Program-made: the position numbers and the translations under genes | Source: Marinicrinis sediminis | GTDB taxonomy: Bacteria > Bacillota > Bacilli > Paenibacillales > KCTC-33676 | Direction: 5' to 3' | DNA length: 64,000 nucleotides | NCBI RefSeq assembly: GCF_042685085.1 | Contig: NZ_JBHUMM010000043.1 | Location: 558,001 to 622,000 of the forward strand | In this document: positions 34,355-43,783 of the stretch, piece by piece | Layout of the letters: every line of letters starts with the position of its first letter | How positions within the stretch are numbered: position 1 is the stretch's first letter | The notes under the pieces: model-generated | What the model was told of the DNA's origin: nothing | Seen by the model: only the letters and a program-made list of their open reading frames with translations | The model's database searches: none

Positions 34355-35515
34355 TCAGAGAGAGGCTTCGTAGATGGACTTTACATCCTCAGCCTGTAAT
34401 TTCTTGAAGTTTCCGAACGGACCAAAAAGCATAGCCCGATCTACCATTTCATCGATTCGTGTATGATCAATCTCGTAGTCCGCCAGGCGAGACGGGGCAC
34501 CGATCGATTGCCAGAATTGGCGGAGGGCTTCAATACCAGCAAGCGCGGCTTCTTCATCACTTTTCTGTGGACAGTCAATGTCAAAAACACGCTCTGCAAA
34601 TTGTCTGAAGCGGGCCGGATTTTCCTGATACACATGCTTCATCCAGTTCGGGAACAGAATAGCCAGTCCACCGCCATGTGGGATATCGTACACGGCTGAC
34701 ACAGCATGTTCTATATTGTGTGTCGCCCAGTCACCCACTACCCCCATGCTCAGAATTCCATTGAGTGCCATCGTACCCGAGTACAGAATGGTCTCCCTGT
34801 CAGGAATGGACTCCAAGTTGTCCAGCAGAGCTGGCGCGGTTTCCATGACGGTTCTCAACAGGCTTTCACAATACCGGTCTTGAACAGGCGTGTTATCGAT
34901 ATGATGGAAATATTGCTCCAGGACATGAGACATAATATCTACAATTCCGTATATGGTCTGATCCTTTGGCACGGTCAGTGTGCTGGACGGTTCCAGGATA
35001 GAAAATTGCGGAAATGAGAATGGACTTCCCCAACCGAGCTTTTCATTCGTTTCCCAATTGGTGATCACAGACCCCGCATTCATCTCCGAGCCGGTTGCAG
35101 CCAGGGTAAGCACGGTTCCAATCGGCAATGCCCCTGTTGGTGCGGCTTTTCTGGAGATCACATCCCAAATGTCGCCGTCGAATTTCGCACCCACTGCAAT
35201 CGCCTTGCTGCAGTCAATGACACTGCCCCCGCCAACGGCAAGAATGAAGTCGATGTTCTGCTCCTTGCATATGGCAATTCCGTTGTGAACGGTGGAAAGC
35301 CGTGGATTCGGCTCCACGCCTGACAATTCCGTTACATTGGCCTCTAGACTGGATAAATGCGCCATGACGCGGTCATAGACGCCATTTCGTTTAATGCTGC
35401 CTCCCCCATATACGAGCAAAATGTTGAGCTTTTTGGACAGTTCATTTTCGAGATGCTTCAATTGATCTTCGCCGAAAATCAGGCGGGTTGGATTGTGAAA
35501 TGAAAATGGGTTCAT
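34355..35515 (-). CDS. Iron-containing alcohol dehydrogenase
   Basis: 386 residues of the group III (BDH/YugJ-type) alcohol dehydrogenases, NAD(P)H-linked, acting on butanol, butanal or similar compounds. Nucleotide-binding segments GGGSIKRNGVYDRV and VGGGSVIDCSKAIA are followed by TLAATGSEMNAGSVI. The metal site is formed by the region GIVDIMSHVLEQYF (Asp and His) and the later HNIEHAVSAVYDIPHGGGLAI with His ligands. The start is followed by the family-typical FSFHNPTRLIFGEDQL. It faces lepB with a shared terminator. Substrate not predictable. Confidence 0.93.
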   Translation of the reverse strand: MNPFSFHNPTRLIFGEDQLKHLENELSKKLNILLVYGGGSIKRNGVYDRVMAHLSSLEANVTELSGVEPNPRLSTVHNGIAICKEQNIDFILAVGGGSVIDCSKAIAVGAKFDGDIWDVISRKAAPTGALPIGTVLTLAATGSEMNAGSVITNWETNEKLGWGSPFSFPQFSILEPSSTLTVPKDQTIYGIVDIMSHVLEQYFHHIDNTPVQDRYCESLLRTVMETAPALLDNLESIPDRETILYSGTMALNGILSMGVVGDWATHNIEHAVSAVYDIPHGGGLAILFPNWMKHVYQENPARFRQFAERVFDIDCPQKSDEEAALAGIEALRQFWQSIGAPSRLADYEIDHTRIDEMVDRAMLFGPFGNFKKLQAEDVKSIYEASL

Positions 35516-35696
35516 GAGAAGTCACTCCTTATGGATTCTGGTTGATATACATGCTTAGACCGCATTCAATTTGCAGATCATCTACATTATTTTATACTTT
35601 TCGTCGAACTATGCCCAGGCAACAAAATTGTATAAAGTCAGGATTCGCTTCAAATGCTAAGTTCAGGAACAGGACGGATACATATGGAGAATGATT

Positions 35697-37361
35697 ATGT
35701 TTATTATGAAGCGAGGCCAATCACCCCAATCCCATAAGCAACCAGCCAGAGTAGGAAAGCCATCAGCAGGGTCAAGTCAGCAGTCGCAAAAGCAGTCAGA
35801 TGAGCAAACGATTCTTCCTGACGAAGAAGGTTCAGGCAATCTGCAAGCCTCTGCAAATGAGGCTCAGTCTGTTTCCATGCGGAATCGGTTCAAAAATGTA
35901 GCGGCGATGCTGAATCAGATCCGGCAATCCACTGATTTCATCACGTATTCCATGACGGATGAGAAAAAACGGATGCTGATTTCCTATTACAAGTCACTGG
36001 TAGACAAAGAAATGCTCAGCAAATATGTGTTCAAGAAAACAAAGGACATGAACTTGCGCAGCCATCATATCCGCGACCTGAAGGAACTGATGGAACGAAT
36101 TCCGCTAAGCAACATGAAGCTCTCAAATAATCCTTCCGAAATTGAGTATCATTTGCTGAAGGGATTTGCCATGATTCAACTGCGGGAAGGGGATGACAAA
36201 TGCCTGCTGCTGAACATCGCCAGTGGTCAACTGGGACTGCGAACCGAGAATGATACGGAAAATGAATATAGTGTCGTCGGGCCCAAAATCGGTTTTGTCG
36301 AAAATATGGATATTAACTTGCACCTGCTTCGCAGAGTGATGAACACTACCAGTCTGACCATCCGCGATTTTGTCATTGGCAATCAGTCACAGACCAGAGT
36401 GGCTCTGGTTTTTCTCGATGGCGTGACCAATGAACAGCATGTGAATACCATGACTGAAAGGTTGAAAAATATCCGCTTTGATGTCGTGTTTGACAATTCA
36501 CAGCTGGATCAGCTCATGTCCGACAATAGCAAGAGTCCTTTTCCACAATTTCTGTCTACAGAACGGATCGACCGTGTCGTTTACACCCTGGTCAATGGAC
36601 AGGTGGCCTTGTTGACAGACGGTTCGCCGTATGTGATTACCGGACCTACCACCATTTTTGATTTCTTTATTTCTCCGGAGGACTATTACTTGCCCTGGGT
36701 GGTGGGCTCATTCTTTCGCATGATCCGCATGTTTGGCGTGCTGTTTTCTTTTTTGGCTACTTCCGTTTACACGGCTGTCGTCACTTTTCATTATGAGATG
36801 CTGCCTCAGGATATGCTGGGCCCAATCATATTTTCGAGAGTCAATGTCCCTTTTCCGCCCGTCATTGAAGTATTGTTTTTGGAAATTACGATCGAGCTGC
36901 TTCGGGAGGCAGGAGCCAGACTGCCCACGAAGGTCGGTCAAACACTCGGGATTGTGGGCGGGATTGTGATCGGACAGGCCTCTGTGGAAGCGGCTCTGAC
37001 CAGTAATATTCTCCTGATCATTGTCGCCCTGTCGGCGCTCGCTTCCTTCACAACTCCAATATTCAAAATGTCCAATACGATCCGTTTTCTGCGGTTTCCG
37101 TTTATATTGATGGCCGCTATGTGGGGCGGCCTGGGCATTGTGCTGGCGATCAGTTTCCTGCTTGTTCACCTGATGCGTCTAAGCTCGCTCGGAACGCCGT
37201 ATATGGTGCCATTCTATCCACTGCGCGTAAACAATTTTGCGGATTCCTTTGTTCGGTCTCCGTACAGTTCATTGTGGAAACGACCGTCCTTTTTAAGGCC
37301 AAAATCATCAAAGAGGTACAACAAGCAGTCTGCGCACAAGAAAAGAGATATTGATGAGTAA
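35697..37361 (+). CDS. Spore germination receptor subunit A (GerA family)
   Basis: 554 residues. A polar N-terminus rich in Gln and Ser leads to a soluble domain, then about five to six transmembrane helices (SFFRMIRMFGVLFSFLATSVYTAVVTF, IEVLFLEITIELLREAGARLP, VGIVIGQASVEAALTSNILLIIVALSALASF and two later ones) and a basic tail. In spores, GerA proteins with B and C partners form inner-membrane germinant receptors. ATG 35697 has GGAG seven bases upstream; ATG 35691 overlaps it. First gene of an A-C-B operon and expected to be forespore-expressed, although I could not identify a clear sigma-G promoter. Confidence 0.93.
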   Translation: MFIMKRGQSPQSHKQPARVGKPSAGSSQQSQKQSDEQTILPDEEGSGNLQASANEAQSVSMRNRFKNVAAMLNQIRQSTDFITYSMTDEKKRMLISYYKSLVDKEMLSKYVFKKTKDMNLRSHHIRDLKELMERIPLSNMKLSNNPSEIEYHLLKGFAMIQLREGDDKCLLLNIASGQLGLRTENDTENEYSVVGPKIGFVENMDINLHLLRRVMNTTSLTIRDFVIGNQSQTRVALVFLDGVTNEQHVNTMTERLKNIRFDVVFDNSQLDQLMSDNSKSPFPQFLSTERIDRVVYTLVNGQVALLTDGSPYVITGPTTIFDFFISPEDYYLPWVVGSFFRMIRMFGVLFSFLATSVYTAVVTFHYEMLPQDMLGPIIFSRVNVPFPPVIEVLFLEITIELLREAGARLPTKVGQTLGIVGGIVIGQASVEAALTSNILLIIVALSALASFTTPIFKMSNTIRFLRFPFILMAAMWGGLGIVLAISFLLVHLMRLSSLGTPYMVPFYPLRVNNFADSFVRSPYSSLWKRPSFLRPKSSKRYNKQSAHKKRDIDE

Positions 37362-37373
37362 AGGGTGACAATC

Positions 37374-38489
37374 ATGACGCTGACAAGTGCCCGTTCCCTG
37401 TACAGCAAGCTGGGTGTCTCCATGGTCATTGCCTGGCTGGTGCTCGGAAGTACAGGCTGTTCCACGCCCACAACCATCGACGAGATTCAGCTCGTCAATT
37501 GCATCGGATACGACAAGCTAGACAAGGGTTATCAGGGCAGTGCGCTATACCCGACATTTGAACAACAAAATATGACCAAAGCCAACATGATGGCCACCAT
37601 TTCCAATTCAAATTATGATATTCTGCCCCGGTTAAATTCCAAATCCTCGTTGCCAGTGGAGCAGGGACAGCTGCGGATTGTCGTGTTTGGAGAAGAATTC
37701 GCAAAGGAAGGAATTACGGTCATTGTGAACAGTCTCATTCGTGATCCTGCGATAACGAGCCGCTTGCATCTGGCTGTCGCTGAAAACACCGCTGAGAAAC
37801 TGCTGCAGCGGGTTGTGAAAACGAATGATTCGTATTTCCTTTCTACTGTAATCGAACAGAACATTGAAACGCAAAATATTCCATCGTCGAACCTTCATCA
37901 TTTCCTGTATCAATATTATGGAGAAGGCCGTGATCCCTATTTGCCTTACTTTATACAGGACAAAGATCAATCGATCAAGCTGGATGGACTTGCTATATTT
38001 AGGAAAGATCGTTATGTGGGTCGCATTAATCTGAGAGAATCTTTTTTGCTCAAACTGATGCTGAATGAAACAACGGCCGGCAGATATCAGGTGCATGTCA
38101 ACAAGGAGGGCAAGAAGGGATACATTTTATTGCGCAATCTGGCCGGTAAGACGTCCTTTGATTTGACGATGGATGACGAGCAAGTGCCGAGCGTGTCTGT
38201 GCATATGCGCGTGGATGCGATGATCAAGGATTATCCGCCCTGGCTCGATTTGACGAAGAAAGAAAATTTGAAGTGGGTGGAAAAGAAATTCGAAACCCAT
38301 TTTTCTGAGCAAATTGAACAGCTTGTCCAGCGTTTTATAACATGGAACGTCGATCCGATCGGATTTGGTGAAAAATTCAGATCTCACAAGAGAAACTGGA
38401 ATGCCCGAACATTTTACGAGAAATATGAAGATCTCCAGCTGACAGCTCATACAGAAGTCAATGTCCTTCAAACCGGAATTGGCGAATAA
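37374..38489 (+). CDS. Spore germination receptor lipoprotein subunit C (GerC/Ger(x)C)
   Basis: 371 residues. Signal peptide with lipobox near STGCS (Cys about residue 28), followed by the GerAC fold: DEIQLVNCIGYDK, QGQLRIVVFGEEFAKEGI, SLIRDPAITSRLHLAVAE and a C-terminal FITWNVDPIGFGEKFRSHKRNW, the family signature. It is the lipid-anchored subunit of the germinant receptor. ATG 37374 follows AAAGGGTGAC, 12 bases after gerA's stop. Confidence 0.93.
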   Translation: MTLTSARSLYSKLGVSMVIAWLVLGSTGCSTPTTIDEIQLVNCIGYDKLDKGYQGSALYPTFEQQNMTKANMMATISNSNYDILPRLNSKSSLPVEQGQLRIVVFGEEFAKEGITVIVNSLIRDPAITSRLHLAVAENTAEKLLQRVVKTNDSYFLSTVIEQNIETQNIPSSNLHHFLYQYYGEGRDPYLPYFIQDKDQSIKLDGLAIFRKDRYVGRINLRESFLLKLMLNETTAGRYQVHVNKEGKKGYILLRNLAGKTSFDLTMDDEQVPSVSVHMRVDAMIKDYPPWLDLTKKENLKWVEKKFETHFSEQIEQLVQRFITWNVDPIGFGEKFRSHKRNWNARTFYEKYEDLQLTAHTEVNVLQTGIGE

Positions 38490-38604
38490 AAGGGTTCAAC
38501 ATGATTTGGTGCGAGGCAGCAGTGGGGCTAGCAGGAGAGGTGCAGTGTGGCAGGAGCGAAGTAACAGCATGATAACAGCGTCCAACAGGGAAGGAGGAAG
38601 AGGA

Positions 38605-39696
38605 ATGAACGTACAGGTCGAAGAACGATTTCAGATTTCTCCCTTTTTCGTCTTTTATCTGGTGCATGCCGGCGTGATCGGCCTTGGAATATTGAGCTAC
38701 CAGCGTTCACTCGTGCAGGCGGCCAGCTATGATTCCTGGGTGTCTATCCTCTTGCTGGGCCTGGTCATGAACGGGGTCATCTGGATGATGTACCGGATGC
38801 TGAACAGTGAGCAAAATGATCTGCACAGTTTGCATGAATGGCTGTTTGGCAAATGGATTGGTAAAGGATTGACCCTGGTATTTTCCCTCTATCTCTTCTA
38901 TGCCTCCTTCATGATCCTGATTGGCTATCTCGAAATTGTGAAAGTGTGGCTATTCCCCACCCTGAAGCCCTGGCTGTTGCAGATGGTGATCCTGCTGCTC
39001 GTGTATTATATCCTTTCAGGGGGGCTTCGAATGATTACCGGCATTTGTCTCTGGGGGGTGATCATTCCGCTGGCGATGATCGGGCCGCTGCTCGTTTATC
39101 CGATTCAATTCGGTCAATGGAGCAACTTGCAGCCGATTCTCAATCATTCCTTGATGGAATATGTGCACTCGGGCAAGTTGATGATTTTTCAGTATGTCGG
39201 CTTTGAAAGTCTGTTTTTTTATTTCCCTTTCATTAAAAAGGGAGGACAGTCGTTGAAATGGGCTCAATGGGGCATGATTTCTGTTATACTCCTTTACTTG
39301 GTCAATATGTTCATCACGTTTGTGTATTACAGTGAAGGCTTGTTGCAGCATACGATTTGGCCCACCCTGACGATGATTACGATTTTGGAGGTACCGTTTA
39401 TTCAGCGCTTCGAATATATCATGGTCTCCATTTGGCTGCTGGTGGTCATTCCGAATATTTGTATCTATTTATGGTCGGCGGCACGGGGCGTGAAGCGTGC
39501 ATTCAATTGGAAGATGAAATTCACCTTCATTCCGGCGATCATCCTTCTGTATTTGTCCGCCATCTTTATCAAGGAACGGCAGATGATTTCGATGATGGGC
39601 GAAATTTTGTCCTGGATGGGGATGGTCAGCATGGCCTATATTGCGGTGTTGTATGTGATGGTCAGCATGAAGCGCGCATGGAGCAAGAAAACCTGA
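38605..39696 (+). CDS. Spore germination receptor subunit B (permease-like)
   Basis: 363 residues with about ten transmembrane helices, of the amino-acid-permease-like GerB family (spore permease PF03845): VEERFQISPFFVFYLVHAGVIGLGILSYQ, then SWVSILLLGLVMNGVIWMMYRML and a late YIMVSIWLLVVIPNICIYLW. In germinant receptors this subunit binds the nutrient. ATG 38605 follows AAGGAGGAAG; the frame is open upstream through the 115-base gap after gerC, but no ribosome site supports a longer form. Last gene of the operon. The germinant cannot be predicted. Confidence 0.92.
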   Translation: MNVQVEERFQISPFFVFYLVHAGVIGLGILSYQRSLVQAASYDSWVSILLLGLVMNGVIWMMYRMLNSEQNDLHSLHEWLFGKWIGKGLTLVFSLYLFYASFMILIGYLEIVKVWLFPTLKPWLLQMVILLLVYYILSGGLRMITGICLWGVIIPLAMIGPLLVYPIQFGQWSNLQPILNHSLMEYVHSGKLMIFQYVGFESLFFYFPFIKKGGQSLKWAQWGMISVILLYLVNMFITFVYYSEGLLQHTIWPTLTMITILEVPFIQRFEYIMVSIWLLVVIPNICIYLWSAARGVKRAFNWKMKFTFIPAIILLYLSAIFIKERQMISMMGEILSWMGMVSMAYIAVLYVMVSMKRAWSKKT

Positions 39697-39848
39697 GTCA
39701 AATGGGCAAAGGATGGTTATGATCGTGAATGATCAGGTATGAAAGGCATGAATAAAGGCAATCCTGCATACGATGAAAAATGATGACAGATTTCCGTTAT
39801 CAGATAGAGGATCTGACTTTTTCAGTTGAATGCCAGGAGGGACCAGAG

Positions 39849-40244
39849 ATGGAGCTTATATTGCAATTTCCGAATGAAGAAACGCTTCGCGGAAACATGA
39901 TTTCCTATTATCCAGACTTCGATATGATCAAACTGCATTCCTACCCAGGGGCGATCCCGCTGGATTTGATTCAGTCTCTGTCGAATGCCGAAGGGACCAA
40001 GCTTTCATTGCAACTGGTAGAACCTGCCAGTCTCGACGGGATGACATCGTCCGATCACACATTCTACATTTGTTGCAAGAAGACCGGCCATGTACTGGAT
40101 CACACTCATCAGGTACGAAGGGTGACAGCCAGAAACCGGTCCCTGTATGTACTCAATGAACGGTCTGCTTACTCTGACCATGAATCGGTAAATAGGAGCT
40201 ATGCGGTAGAGGATGTCTGTCTGATTGCATTACAGTCAACCTGA
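39849..40244 (+). CDS. Hypothetical protein
   Basis: 131 residues from the ATG at 39849, which has a textbook AGGAGGG seven bases upstream. The frame is open back to ATG 39780 and that part (FRYQIEDLTFSVECQEG) also looks protein-like, so a 154-residue form is possible. No signal peptide or membrane helix. The sequence alternates strands and loops (MELILQFPNEETLRGN, SDHTFYICCKKTGHVLDH) and I do not recognise it. It lies between gerB and the histidine kinase and ends before a terminator, so it is probably single. Confidence 0.65.
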   Translation: MELILQFPNEETLRGNMISYYPDFDMIKLHSYPGAIPLDLIQSLSNAEGTKLSLQLVEPASLDGMTSSDHTFYICCKKTGHVLDHTHQVRRVTARNRSLYVLNERSAYSDHESVNRSYAVEDVCLIALQST

Positions 40245-40292
40245 ACTTGCAGACAATCCAGACAATCCACATAATCTGACCGCGAAACCCAC

Positions 40293-40323
40293 AGCCATTC
40301 CCACAAGGTGAATGGCTTTTTGT
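40293..40323 (+). terminator. Intrinsic terminator before the histidine kinase gene
   Basis: AGCCATTC/GAATGGCT stem, 9-base loop, then TTTTGTG. Confidence 0.75.
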
Positions 40324-40465
40324 GATGGAATCTTGTGTCTGCTGCTGAGAGGATCAGGTATAGTACTAGAGTATGAAAAAAATGAAAAATAATGAAGGAA
40401 CGAGGCGATATTTGTCGAAATATAGGGAGTTGGAAATAGAAAATGGGTAAGGGGACAGAAGCAGT

Positions 40466-42442
40466 ATGAAGAGAATGAAAATGAGCCTATGGGCAATCCT
40501 GCAAATCGTCATTGTGATATTCAGCTTGACTGCAGGCCATGCCTTCGCAGACGAAGACCGTACACAAACAAAGGCTGAACAAGCCAACGGGACAAGCTCA
40601 CCGATTGAATTAAACAGTTGGGCGATATTCTGGGAAATGGAGGATACGACGCTCCCAATTGAGGATATATTGAACCAGAAAGAAGGCTGGACAACCGTAT
40701 CCACAGACGGAAATGCACCGTCTCTTCCGGAAGGAGTCGATTCCGCCTGGATTCGAATTTCCCTACCGGAACTGCAATACCATCAGCCAAGCTTGTTTAT
40801 TCAAAAAATCTATGCCAATACGATCGAAGTCTACGATGAAGAAGGAACCTATATTTTCTCTACTGATCGTGAGAGAAGTACGGATCATCAATATTTCCTA
40901 ATCCCGCTGGATACGCATGAGACCCTGAAAAATGGCAATCATCAACTCTATCTCCACCTGGAGACCATTTGGGATCGAATTGGAATTCGAGAAACGATGT
41001 ACATAGGGGAATACAATGAACAATTAACTCAATTTGTACGCAAAGGGCTAATGGAATTTGTTATCGGTTCGGCCTTGATTGTGGTCGCGCTCGTAATGAT
41101 GCTGGGCTCCATTTTTCTGAGAAGAATGCATGTTCCAAGCTGGTTTTCATTAACACTGATTATTCTCTCCATCGGCATCATGCTAGTTGCTTATTCAGAG
41201 TTCTTGCGAATTTTTGCCCCGGAAACGAAACGGCTCCATATTTTGGCATTCGATATTGCGATGACCTTAATGCTTCCCGCAATGATTTATTATTTCGAAA
41301 AGGTAGTGACCATCGGGCCGTGGGGGATTATTCGCAAATATCGCAAGCTTTTGGTCTATTATTGTACGTTTCTGATCTTCCTGGCACTTTACAATTTCAT
41401 TATTGGCATGTCGTTTGACGTATACTTTTTCCTGAGTGTCACGTTTTTATCGTTTTTTATCATTATAGAATTTGCATTGCTGGTCGTGTTCGCCCTAATT
41501 AACGCTTTCCGTAAAGATCTCGATGCAATCATTTACACCATCGGATTTGTGATCTTTGCGCTTATCTTTATTGGCGAAATGGTCTGGTTCTTAGTCCAGG
41601 ACATCAACTATGATTTTATTTACTGGAAATGGGGCGTTCTGGCCTTTATACTAGCCCTAATCATGATTTTGGCGAGGCGAATTGCAGCGGACCATGATCG
41701 GGTAGTGCGCTATACGAAGGAACTAGAGATGTATAACCGGGAATTGCAGCACGCGGAGAAGATGGAAATGATCAGTGAGCTGGCAGCGTCAGTGGCACAC
41801 GAAGTTCGTAATCCACTCCAGGTGACGCGTGGCTTTATTCAACTTCAAGGCGAAAACAAGAGTGAGAAAGAAAAAAGATATCTGAATCTGGCGATTCAAG
41901 AGCTGGACCGCGCCTCTGATATCATCACGGATTTCCTCACGTTTGCAAAGCCGCAAATGGAATCGATTGCGCCGATTTCTCTGGACAAGGAACTGAAGCA
42001 TATTGTCGGCATCTTGTCTCCATTAGCCAGCATTAACAATGGTACGCTAGTAATGGAGGTGCGGACCGGATTGACGATCATGGGAAATTCCGCCAAATTT
42101 AAGCAGGCTATTATCAATATGGTGAAGAACAGTATAGAGGCTTTGGAGGAAAAAGGTGAGGTGCGACTCCATGCATACGCCAAAAATGATGAGATTTATC
42201 TTCATATCAAGGATACAGGCGTGGGGATGGAAGCGGAGGAGATTGAGAAACTTGGACAACCTTACTATTCCAATAAAACAAAAGGGACAGGTCTGGGCCT
42301 GATGGTCACCTATCGCATCATTCAATCGATGAAAGGCTCGCTCACTTTTAGCAGTGTCAAAGGGGAAGGCACGGAGGCGATTCTCAGATTCCCAACAGCT
42401 GACAATTATGATCAGGTAGAAATGCCGAAGGAATACGAGTGA
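40466..42442 (+). CDS. Membrane sensor histidine kinase with extracellular sensor and seven-TM-like region
   Basis: 658 residues. A signal-like N-terminal helix (about 7-28) precedes an extracellular beta domain (about 45-190) with the 7TMR-DISM-type pattern SAWIRISLPEL. About seven transmembrane helices (190-410), a HisKA domain and HATPase_c domain follow. The phosphoacceptor is His445 in VAHEVRNPLQVTRGF. The N-box NMVKNSIEAL, G1 DTGVGM and G2 GTGLGL are intact. The HEVRNPL type is that of sporulation kinases (KinA-E), so it may feed the Spo0 phosphorelay. No response regulator is adjacent. It converges on the RiPP-like gene set at 42.5-44.5 kb. Confidence 0.9.
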   Translation: MKRMKMSLWAILQIVIVIFSLTAGHAFADEDRTQTKAEQANGTSSPIELNSWAIFWEMEDTTLPIEDILNQKEGWTTVSTDGNAPSLPEGVDSAWIRISLPELQYHQPSLFIQKIYANTIEVYDEEGTYIFSTDRERSTDHQYFLIPLDTHETLKNGNHQLYLHLETIWDRIGIRETMYIGEYNEQLTQFVRKGLMEFVIGSALIVVALVMMLGSIFLRRMHVPSWFSLTLIILSIGIMLVAYSEFLRIFAPETKRLHILAFDIAMTLMLPAMIYYFEKVVTIGPWGIIRKYRKLLVYYCTFLIFLALYNFIIGMSFDVYFFLSVTFLSFFIIIEFALLVVFALINAFRKDLDAIIYTIGFVIFALIFIGEMVWFLVQDINYDFIYWKWGVLAFILALIMILARRIAADHDRVVRYTKELEMYNRELQHAEKMEMISELAASVAHEVRNPLQVTRGFIQLQGENKSEKEKRYLNLAIQELDRASDIITDFLTFAKPQMESIAPISLDKELKHIVGILSPLASINNGTLVMEVRTGLTIMGNSAKFKQAIINMVKNSIEALEEKGEVRLHAYAKNDEIYLHIKDTGVGMEAEEIEKLGQPYYSNKTKGTGLGLMVTYRIIQSMKGSLTFSSVKGEGTEAILRFPTADNYDQVEMPKEYE

Positions 42443-42449
42443 TATAAAC

Positions 42450-42495
42450 AGCAGGCAGCAGTCGAAGGAGAATTTGGGACTGCTGCCTGCTTGTT
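42450..42495. terminator. Bidirectional terminator between the kinase and the RiPP precursor gene
   Basis: Perfect 14-bp stem AGCAGGCAGCAGTC/GACTGCTGCCTGCT with a 14-base loop. Followed by TGTTTG on the plus strand. The precursor gene ends at 42503 on the other strand. Confidence 0.8.
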
Positions 42496-42502
42496 TGAGT
42501 AA

Positions 42503-42754
42503 TTACCACCATCCATTGCAATGTTCCCCGTCATCATCCGAAAGGTCGGCAGGATTGACGGGAAGCACCAGATAAAAATGATTGGACGATTCCTCTAGCA
42601 CATCCAGTTGGATGTCCTTGGGAATATCGAGGTCGAAAGCTTCCTTTAGCGCGGCCTTGGGGTCTTTCAACAGTCTGGATTTGAAAGCAGGATCTTCCCA
42701 TGCTTTTTGAATGATCTGATGTTTGAGTATTTCTTCGCCTGACATTGCATTCAT
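42503..42754 (-). CDS. NHLP-leader RiPP precursor peptide with CNGWW end
   Basis: 83 residues. Residues 7-72 match the nitrile-hydratase-like leader peptide (NHLP) pattern: QKAWEDPAFKSRLLKDPKAAL, then LDIPKDIQLDVLEES and the strand YLVLPVNPADLSD. In such precursors the leader is recognised by modifying enzymes and then removed. The usual Gly-Gly end is replaced by an acidic stretch and a short tail GEHCNGWW (76-83) with one Cys and two Trp as the only clear modification sites. ATG 42754 follows AGAAGGAGATG on the minus strand. It is the last gene behind a methyltransferase and an isoprenoid-synthase-like gene, 85 bases after the latter. Confidence 0.82.
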   Translation of the reverse strand: MNAMSGEEILKHQIIQKAWEDPAFKSRLLKDPKAALKEAFDLDIPKDIQLDVLEESSNHFYLVLPVNPADLSDDDGEHCNGWW

Positions 42755-42839
42755 CTCCTTCTGCTTTTCAATTTCTGGAAAATATGTATAGAGAGATGTC
42801 CGGATACTCTACTAGATTAGCATGAATAGTTCTAAATAT

Positions 42840-43781
42840 CTATGTGTTTACAATATTTTTCGACAACCAATAGGAAAAACCGCCTAGTTTCATTTTTTCC
42901 CTTTGGAGGGTGTATGTATTTGCGCCTTTGCGAAGGTCTGTGACGAGTGCGTGATAGAATGCGATCAAATGGTTAGGTTTTCGTTCCAGTTCCTGCAAAT
43001 CTGATTCGAAGGCTTCCGCAATCTGTACGAAGTGTTCACTGATTGATGACAGACATAAAGCGCGATGGATGTGCTCGGGGGAAGGGGGCAATGAATACGA
43101 ATAAGCTGGTTCCGAGCGGATGAGTGCGAGTAGACTATTTGCATTTTGAAGTTGCAAATCTTCACGCCAGTCGGCCCAGTCATCGGCCATTTGCAGGGCA
43201 GCGAGCACGGCGTCCACAGCTCTGGAATAAAGCGGGAGCAGGCTCTCGTTCTGTTGCACAAGCAGCACTGCGGTACTGGCACATTTGACTGGTGCTGCCT
43301 TTGCTGCAATTGAAATCGGGTTTTGCACAAAGCTCGAAGCTTGCTGCTCCATACATACCGCATCTGCCCATTGTGTCGCATATTGGGCATACATGTCCCA
43401 AAACAGGGAATTTGAATCAAATAACTGTTGATATTCGCTAACCGAAGCGGTAGCAAATAAATGGCTAAGCGCGAGCAATCGGGTGCGATCTACGGATGAA
43501 TCATCCATGACATCATCCTGTGTAACCAGATGCATCATGAGGAATACATTGGCTAATGAGATTTGGCGAAGAATACGGTTCTCAATTGAAAATGGCTGCC
43601 CCATCCAGAAAGGAAGCAGATAGCAAATATAGTTTTTATGACTCTTTTCCTGAAAAGGATGATATTGTTGCAGTTGTCTGGCAGCATCTGCTTGCAAACT
43701 GGCCGGAAAGTTCGACAAGCGACTTTCCGCCTCGGAAAATACCCATGCCACATCTTCTCTGTATGCATCAAACCACTCCAT
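42840..43781 (-). CDS. Class I isoprenoid-synthase-like enzyme
   Basis: 313 all-helical residues. The first Asp-rich motif is DDVMDD at 89-94 and a second lies in MADDWADWRED (200-208). This spacing fits trans-isoprenyl diphosphate or terpene synthases, which bind the diphosphate through Mg. The rest diverges from housekeeping prenyl synthases. ComQ, the enzyme that prenylates a Trp of the ComX pheromone, belongs to the same superfamily, and the next gene encodes a precursor ending in Trp-Trp, so peptide prenylation is a reasonable guess. ATG 43781 follows AAGGAGGAACTAACC, two bases after the methyltransferase stop. No membrane helix. Confidence 0.75.
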   Translation of the reverse strand: MEWFDAYREDVAWVFSEAESRLSNFPASLQADAARQLQQYHPFQEKSHKNYICYLLPFWMGQPFSIENRILRQISLANVFLMMHLVTQDDVMDDSSVDRTRLLALSHLFATASVSEYQQLFDSNSLFWDMYAQYATQWADAVCMEQQASSFVQNPISIAAKAAPVKCASTAVLLVQQNESLLPLYSRAVDAVLAALQMADDWADWREDLQLQNANSLLALIRSEPAYSYSLPPSPEHIHRALCLSSISEHFVQIAEAFESDLQELERKPNHLIAFYHALVTDLRKGANTYTLQREKMKLGGFSYWLSKNIVNT

Positions 43782-43783
43782 GG

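Noticed and set aside
35630..35660. Sigma-G promoter before the germinant receptor operon
   Set aside because: GTATAA is at a plausible place, but the -10 match (AAATGCTA) is too poor to claim.
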